Source of the DNA: Colius striatus
Taxonomy: Eukaryota; Chordata; Aves; Coliiformes; Coliidae
DNA: 64,000 nucleotides
Direction: 5' to 3'
NCBI RefSeq assembly: GCF_028858725.1
Contig: NC_084774.1
Coordinates: forward strand, 7,290,001-7,354,000
The notes under the pieces are model-generated. The model saw nothing but the letters and a program-made list of their open reading frames with translations, was not told the DNA's origin and made no database searches. The translations under genes were made by a program, and so were the position numbers. Each line of letters starts with the position of its first letter. Position 1 is the first letter of the stretch. Shown piece by piece: positions 57,301-64,000 of the stretch.

Positions 57301-58916
57301 CTGTAAGAAGTCTGTCTCTGTAAATGTCTATTTTTGTCCACAGTGATCAAATAGCTGAGACAAACTTTGAAAGGAAGGAATCTCATTTCAAATGTAAAGA
57401 TTGATACAAAATACTTGTTCTAAGGTTGGTCAAACACATCTATCAACAGGGAGAAGCACTGGTGCAGTAAAATTATCCAAGCAAGGTTGGATGTACAGAA
57501 AGGTAATTTTTAACCATTTAATTAACAGTTGCATTTTTACTCAGGGTTTTGAGAGCTCTATAAAAATGCCCAGTTGAGGCCAAGCATCAGAGGTGCAAGT
57601 GTTCACCTGAAAGCCTCTCACCCACGGCCATGTGTGCTGCTGACTGCTCTTTGGGCTGCAGATGCCACTGACAGAAACATCTTGTTTTAATATGCTGATG
57701 ATTTCTGCTGTATCATTCACAAGGACACAGATAATCACATCCTTCAGAAGGACACAACCTACGGCCTTTCCACACATCCCCAGTAACGACGGACAAATCA
57801 GGAACAGATCGTTTGAAACACAATTTCTTCCTCAAGGAGCAGATTTGTAAGCTGCTCATGACATCCCTTTGCCAGCATTTCAGACAGACCTGCAGGTTCA
57901 CTCCTGTGAACCACGTTCACCTCAGCAAACTGCTTCCAAGTTGCTGGTTTTCCCAAATCAGCGTTTTAAAGATAGGGGGGGAAAAACAAACCCACTTGCA
58001 TTTGTTCCTGTCAGGTAAAGTGTCACTGCAAGGTGATATTCCACTGAATGTAAATGAATCTAAGAGAATAAGGAGAATAAATAAAGACTTTCTGCAGACA
58101 TGTTACACACAGCCACAGCTTCAATATTCAAGGGCACCATGAATCTGAACATTGTACCCATGCAGCTGTGTCCTGAGCAAGAGGCAGTCTAAAAACCTAC
58201 CACAGTACTTTTAAACAAACCATGCCAGATTTATGTTTCACACAAGACCTACTGTAAAACACAAAAGCCTAGAGAATTAGCTCAGCCCCTTACCCTGTCC
58301 CCAAGAACATCAAACAAAAAAATCCCAAACAGTGAAAACATTCTGAAGTAGAAACCAATGCAAAGGATTTATGAGGGTTCTCTTGGTACCCACAGGCCTT
58401 ACACTGAAGGGCACCCACGCCTGGCTTTCCTACAGAAGGGTCTGTAGCTTGACCAGTTTGGGACCCAGCGTATTCCTCTGGTCCCTCCACAGCCCTCCAG
58501 CAGCACAAGGTCACCGCTGACTCGGACTAGTCTGCACTACTGACAGAAATACGTTGTCATCCAGTAATCCCTGAGTCACTTCAGCTATCATTCTTATTTG
58601 CTCCTCTACCAAAAACACTGCCAGCAAAATCCTCTTTGCTGCATGAATTCTGAGCAGCATATAGAAACGAGCTGTTTCCCAGCAGCTTTCACACTATTCT
58701 CCCCCAGCAATGACTTTGGGCAAAGCACTAACCAGCTGCACAGGAATCCAAAATATTATCTTAGGGCAACAGAAAAACACATGTCTCCTGAAATTTTGTT
58801 TTTACTTGCTGCCATTGAATCTGATCCCTAGATTTAGCACAAAGCTTTTTCTTTGTATCTTTGCAATGTTTCATGTTGTCAGGGCTTTGTTTTTAAATAG
58901 TCTTAGAAGTCCTGAA

Positions 58917-59045
58917 GCTTGAGCCAAACCTTTCAAAGCCGTGTAGCTGAGGTGCTGAGGGCTGTGGGTTAGTGGTGGGCTTGGCAGGGTGAAAGGAGGG
59001 CTTGGACTCAGTGAGCTTCAAGGTCTTTTCCAACTGAAACAACTC
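58917..59045 (+). mobile_element. CR1 3' tail fragment
   Basis: GCTGAGGTGCTGAGGGCTGT, GGTTAGTGGTGGGCTTGGCA and AAGGTCTTTTCCAACTGAAACAA match, in reverse, the tails at 27293 and 19972. It lies in the STK4 intron. Confidence 0.8.
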
Positions 59046-62000
59046 TACAAATCGTCCATCTCCAGGGAGGGGATGCAGTTCTACCATTGTCTTTTAAACA
59101 CAGAGATGCACCCTGAGTTCTGGAACAAACCAGGAATATATGCCATGGGTGAGAGGGGGTAATTTTCTTCACGATTAAACTATTTAAACAAGTCTGCAGG
59201 AGGAGGGGATTTTCCAGTCTTGATGCTACAGTAAATCCTACAAATAAAGCTAGGAAGCCATCTCCTTCCTCAGCCATAATTTCTGTGAGCCTGAACACTT
59301 GCCTTCCACATGCTCACAGAGTATTTGCTGAATATCCTCCCACCTTTACCACCAACAGTCTATGGCTTTTTAGAAAGGAATCACCCAGCTGCAGCAACCA
59401 CTCTGCCTTGCACCCAGATACTCCAGGTGGCATTTACTGCTCAACATAACTTGATGTCAAACTTTTTGGTTTTAAATAGCCCTTAGAAAAACTGGCTTTA
59501 GCAATTATCACTTCATAAGGGGCAGTGGGAGTTTGAAGACTAAAATACAGAAGCAATAAAACTGCAGCTTCCCACGCTACACAGGAAAATAAATTCTTAG
59601 TGGAAGAGATAAGAGCTAGATGAGAACTAAAGCAAAAACAAACTAACTGTCTATTTAGCATAGCTTTTATTGTTATATCTTCCTTTTCTGCCTAGTTTTA
59701 TGCTGCAACCTAAGAGTTCTTGACTGCGTGCCATGTGAGAAAAGCCTACAGAAGGAACTCAGGATACCTGGAATCACGTTATTAGGGACCACAACTCTTC
59801 ATTTACTTGTTTGTATTGAGATAGGCAAAAATCTCAACATGGTTTGAGAACAGTTTTGGTCTAAATCTAGCTATCCAAACTACAATAAACATTAGATGCC
59901 AAATAGGCATTTGCTGCTAGAGAGAACAAATAGTATTTCCACTGTAATGTAGCAGTAACAGGCTACTCTGGAAAAACAAACTAAACCAAAACCAACCAAC
60001 TGGGACTACAAGGGTACAGAAGCACATCAGAGGTTCTCACTGGAAGCTTCTGGTGATCACCCTCAACATCAGAAGCAGCTATATACCAGAGATAAGCAGG
60101 AAAAAAATCCTACAAACACTACAAAGTACTCAGATGTCCTTTGGGAAGGGAGGTTCTTCACAGAAGAGGCTAATTAAACTCATGCGTCCCTTGACCTTGG
60201 CTATCAGCACTGCTATCAAGATACTTCCCTTCTGATAAAGCCAAGGGCACACTCGTACTTTCTCTCCAGAATGCTGTGGATTCAGTTTGATGTGCATCCA
60301 GTCCAACTTCTAAACTTTTCTTCTCTCACTTCCCCAAGCAGGATTTTATTGTCAGGAGGCAATTACCCATTGGATGCCGCTTGCTGCAACTATTTGTAGC
60401 AACCGCCTCAGAGCGTAATTCAGCCTGCAGCATGGGAGAGTGCATGGGTGCTACAGAAGACCACAAGCTAGGGAGAGGGGTCAAATCTCAAGGATTCATG
60501 AATGTGAGTTCTGACAGGTATAAGAGATGAGATTATTCTGGAATTAGCCTTCTGTAACTTGAAAGAGTGGTTAAACACAGTCTCAATTAAACACTTCCTT
60601 CAAATGCATTCTGAGGGAACAGCTTACTGAATAGTACTATGCACCTCTTTAAAACCAGCAAAAAAAACCCCATTCAATTTCTCTGGCCAAAATGAAATGT
60701 AGAGGGTGATTTCTCATGCTAACCTGTGCTCCAGACTTGGGTCCTGGGACCGCTGATACAAATTGGTGTTGGAATAGCATGCCATTTTTTCCTGCCATTT
60801 TCTTTCCTTAGCATTTTTTCCTGAAATGCTGGCTCAACACCACTTGGCATACTTTCAATCACTGATCTAAAAATTAAGTGCCTTGTTCTCATTTATGTTT
60901 CTAGCATAAGGAGGCCTCAATGCAATGGATGAGCAGGCATTAACTATGTACTGTAAGTTGTCCAATGCAAAGGACACAAGAATCTAAGAACCTACAGGCA
61001 CTTAAACCCACCTATCCCTGCAGCTTGCTTGACAAATCTGACCAGAAGCCACACTACAGAGGGGCTACAGTAAATCAGAACAAGCCCCTGTGCCTACAGA
61101 AGCACTAATTATCTTGATTTCCCCCTCTTTTAGCATTAGCATGTCAGTCAAGTTTCTCACTGTTATGAAAGCAGTGGATGAAATGCACTTACTGTGGGAT
61201 TTCATGCAAGATTAAAAATACAGATATTAATCTTTCAAAGGATTTGAAAAGTAAGTCTCAACAGCACAAGCTCCTGCTTTTAATGCATCTTAATTATTTA
61301 GGCAATGTGCTCACAAAACACATCACTGGCTGCAGCACCCAATACAAGTCAAAGCAGCACAGCAGATAGAACTTCCCAAGGCAAGCAAATGGGATCTGTG
61401 ATCAGTGCACACCTGGAGACAGTTGTTTCAGGCCAGCTCATCTGGATAGCAGATGACTTCCCACAAAGTATCAACACTCAACTTTCATGAGGCCAAGTCA
61501 GCTCAAGCCACTGCAACTCAAGAAGTACAAGTACAATCACAACATCACTTTTTGTGGAGGACAGACACTAACACCCACTCAGCATTTGATCCTTAGCTGA
61601 ACTGGAAGGATTTTAATAGAGAGGTGTACCAGAGGAGGCCCAGGCCTTCTCAGATGACATGTTTGGGCTAGCTCTACCCTATTTTCACAAACATGGAGTT
61701 CTATGGTTACTGAATGTCAAACAGTGCTACAATGCAAGTAAGCACCCTGGTTATTTTCTATGGAGCTCTGCTTATTTGATTAAAAGAAAGGTGTAAGGTA
61801 CCAGGCCATTGTAACTGTACCGTTCCTACAGAATGACTGGAAGGTGACACACGCCATTCTCCTCCCTGCCCTGCTCCCTGCCAGACCATGCCTCAACTGG
61901 AAACTTCTCTCCATCCTGTATCTACAGTAACAATTGCTGCCAAGACCTCTTCTCTCAGCTGAGCACCTTGCTGGTTCTGCAAGGCCTCTCTTGAGCTGCC

Positions 62001-64000
62001 ACAGGTTTGTGGCCCACCGGGCTGCGTGGGGAGCTGCCCCTCTGCTCGTGGCATCACTGCTGAGGCACCGCTGCTGAAGCACTCCTCTTCTCTAGCGAGA
62101 ACTGCCACAGCTTTATTGTTCAACCACCTCTTATTTCAGGCTGTATTTATATCCATGATGTTTGATCCTGCTGCTTCAGCAAGGTCTCAAGTGTACTTTC
62201 AGCAGTTGATTCCTGTGACTGCTATGGAAGAGACACACACACATGCTTTAGACACACAACCGCTACAGTGCATCTTTGCTTTCTCACTCTCCCCATAGTT
62301 CAGATGTTTTCCCCCATTTCTGGAACAGCTGTTGGTGATATGTCAGAAAATTCCCAATACAGAAAGCAATTTCAGAGGACAGCAGCAAACATCCAGATCT
62401 GTCCCTGGCTACTCTGGCTATTCAGACACAACTAGGCAGTGACTCTGCAGAGTGGTTACCCACGGAGCAGAGACGATGGCACAACTATGAGAACACCACA
62501 GCCTCAATAACACTGGCACTCCTGGGTTGCTCTAAGCCAAGAATTGCACTTTATCAATCCTTACTGTAATCCCCAAAAGGCTCAAAAACGTTTTGATGTT
62601 ACTGTCAGCACATCCATATAAGCTGTGCATACTGTTCTTACCCTCAGCATTGTACAGAAGTTATATAAAGGAAGAAAGCCCATTCACAGCTCGTCTCATT
62701 GATATGAGTGGCCATAAAAAAGAAGTGCTTGGTTTTCTTTTTTTAAAGAGCAATGCATTTTAATCTTCTGAGCACCAAGATTAAATTTCCTTTTTTGGCC
62801 TTAGTATCAATCATGAGTATGAATAATCTTATTCACTTCCAAAATCATTCCAAATACTGTACACACTTAATCTAAACAGAGGAAATGACAAATTGTGTCA
62901 GCATTACGACACAGCACTGAACTTCAAGAAGTCCAAACCTTCAAATCCTTCAGGGACTTAGAAAGTGGCTGACTAATCCTGTAACCACAAAGACAAGTTA
63001 TCTCACTGCCTTTTTTTTTTCCCCCTCAGTAACTGAATTAGAAACCAAGCTAAAAGGTCAGTCTGTCTGGACAAGAAAGAAGGAAGAAAAAAAAAAGGAG
63101 AACAAAAAGGGAGCATTAGTTGCTTATAAAATACACTTGCTTGCCAGTGATTTGATTAAGGAAAAAAGCAGCAGAATTTTTTTTTCCTTCTCTAAGTGAT
63201 TATGCTTTAATTTTCTTAAGTAATAGTACTAAAATACCTCTGGACATGCTAAAATAAATCATGTCACTGGGCTTTGAAGATCTGGGTAGCTGCACAAATT
63301 GACTGTGAAGTACACAGCTGATCAACATGAGGGGTTTTTTGGTCTCTTTTTTTAAGAAAAGCAATCTCTCAGAAAACGTTGATTCCTTTAAACCAAATAA
63401 CTTTTTCTACAGATCTGAGGTGTTTAACTAAGTTCTTCTAGAAAGGGCACACGGGTCTGTGACGAAGCTTCCTTCCAATCCAACATTCCCTTGTCTCCTC
63501 TCTCTTAAGGGCTCTAATTATTTAAGGACTAATAATTAATTTATTTATTGAGGATCACTTACCCTGACTAAAGTGGAACCTGAAGAAGTAAAACTAAAAA
63601 TACCTGAAGCAAGAGTGATTCCTTCATACAATATTGCTCCATGTACTATTACCATGCAGCACAAATGTAACTGAAGTGTTAACCAATTAGTTACTGTTAA
63701 ATCAGTATGTGAATATCATCTTGATTCATGTGGAGTGAGAAGTTTGCTACTGATATATCAGCAGCATTAATTTATCTGAAGACTTCACACCCTTAAATCT
63801 GCAATGCACAATGAAAGCTTAAGACACACAGTTTTAGTTTCAAAGGCTTAGGCTGTATGTATCCATGGTAAGCAGCCACTAGACACAGGCCAAAGTTGTT
63901 TAAAACTATCTTAACACTTATTAATGTTTACTCAACAAATGTTTCTGAGTCCTAGCCTCCAAATTTATTTCCCACTCCAGGAGAGCTGCTGAAGGAGGTT

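Larger units (their letters stand above)
53982..64000 (-). other. STK4: STK4 last intron (partial), no exon seen
   Basis: AT-rich sequence with no long open frame. I looked on the - strand for the threonine-methionine-rich linker and kinase motifs of MST1 and found none. It holds two adjacent CR1 tails at 54043-54321, a third CR1 tail at 58917-59045, a short TA run at 56453-56468 and several A or T tracts. Confidence 0.6.

Noticed and set aside
1-64000. CRISPR arrays, operons, phage or plasmid features, tRNA and rRNA genes
   Set aside because: The sequence is vertebrate nuclear DNA with spliced genes and CR1 elements; no such structure was seen.

Overview
The window looks like a gene-dense stretch of a bird genome. 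It carries many CR1 retrotransposon tails in both orientations, with their diagnostic 3' ends, small introns, GC-rich coding exons and abundant minisatellites. The gene order MATN4, a WFDC gene, KCNS1, STK4 is the mirror image of the human 20q13.12 order (STK4, KCNS1, WFDC cluster, MATN4). This supports an avian chromosome-20-type region; the species cannot be told.

Layout. 1-9050: no supported gene, one reverse-strand CR1 copy and a small 33-bp minisatellite. 9051-17085: a complete MATN4 gene on the + strand. It has ten coding exons and 622 codons plus a stop, and encodes a signal peptide, vWFA1, four EGF modules, vWFA2 and a C-terminal coiled coil. Its last intron has the AT-AC termini of a U12-type intron and is largely filled by a CR1 element. 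20490-21615: a compact three-exon WFDC gene encoding a 73-residue secreted protein with one WAP four-disulfide core. 21.6-31.8 kb: no supported gene, a CR1 copy, a perfect 11-bp palindrome and some AT-rich blocks that may be regulatory. 31.8-33.6 kb: a CpG island with a GC-rich minisatellite, probably the KCNS1 promoter. 38372-44132: the two KCNS1 coding exons (473 codons plus stop), with a long CTCTC microsatellite just upstream of the first. 50.8-54.0 kb: the last coding exon (SARAH domain) and probable 3' UTR of STK4 on the - strand, convergent with KCNS1. 54-64 kb: AT-rich sequence, most probably STK4 intron.

The genes are unrelated in function: a cartilage and extracellular-matrix adaptor, a secreted protease-inhibitor or defence-type peptide, a silent potassium-channel subunit and a Hippo-pathway kinase. 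They share a conserved neighbourhood rather than a pathway. The most unusual points are the U12 AT-AC intron with a CR1 insertion about 17 bp from its branch site and an in-frame GT-AG competitor one heptad longer; the WFDC gene reduced to a single copy, whose intron 1 is almost entirely minisatellite and whose retained intron 2 would give a message without a stop; and the polypyrimidine microsatellite beside the KCNS1 coding exon. I found no evidence of a wholly new biological system.
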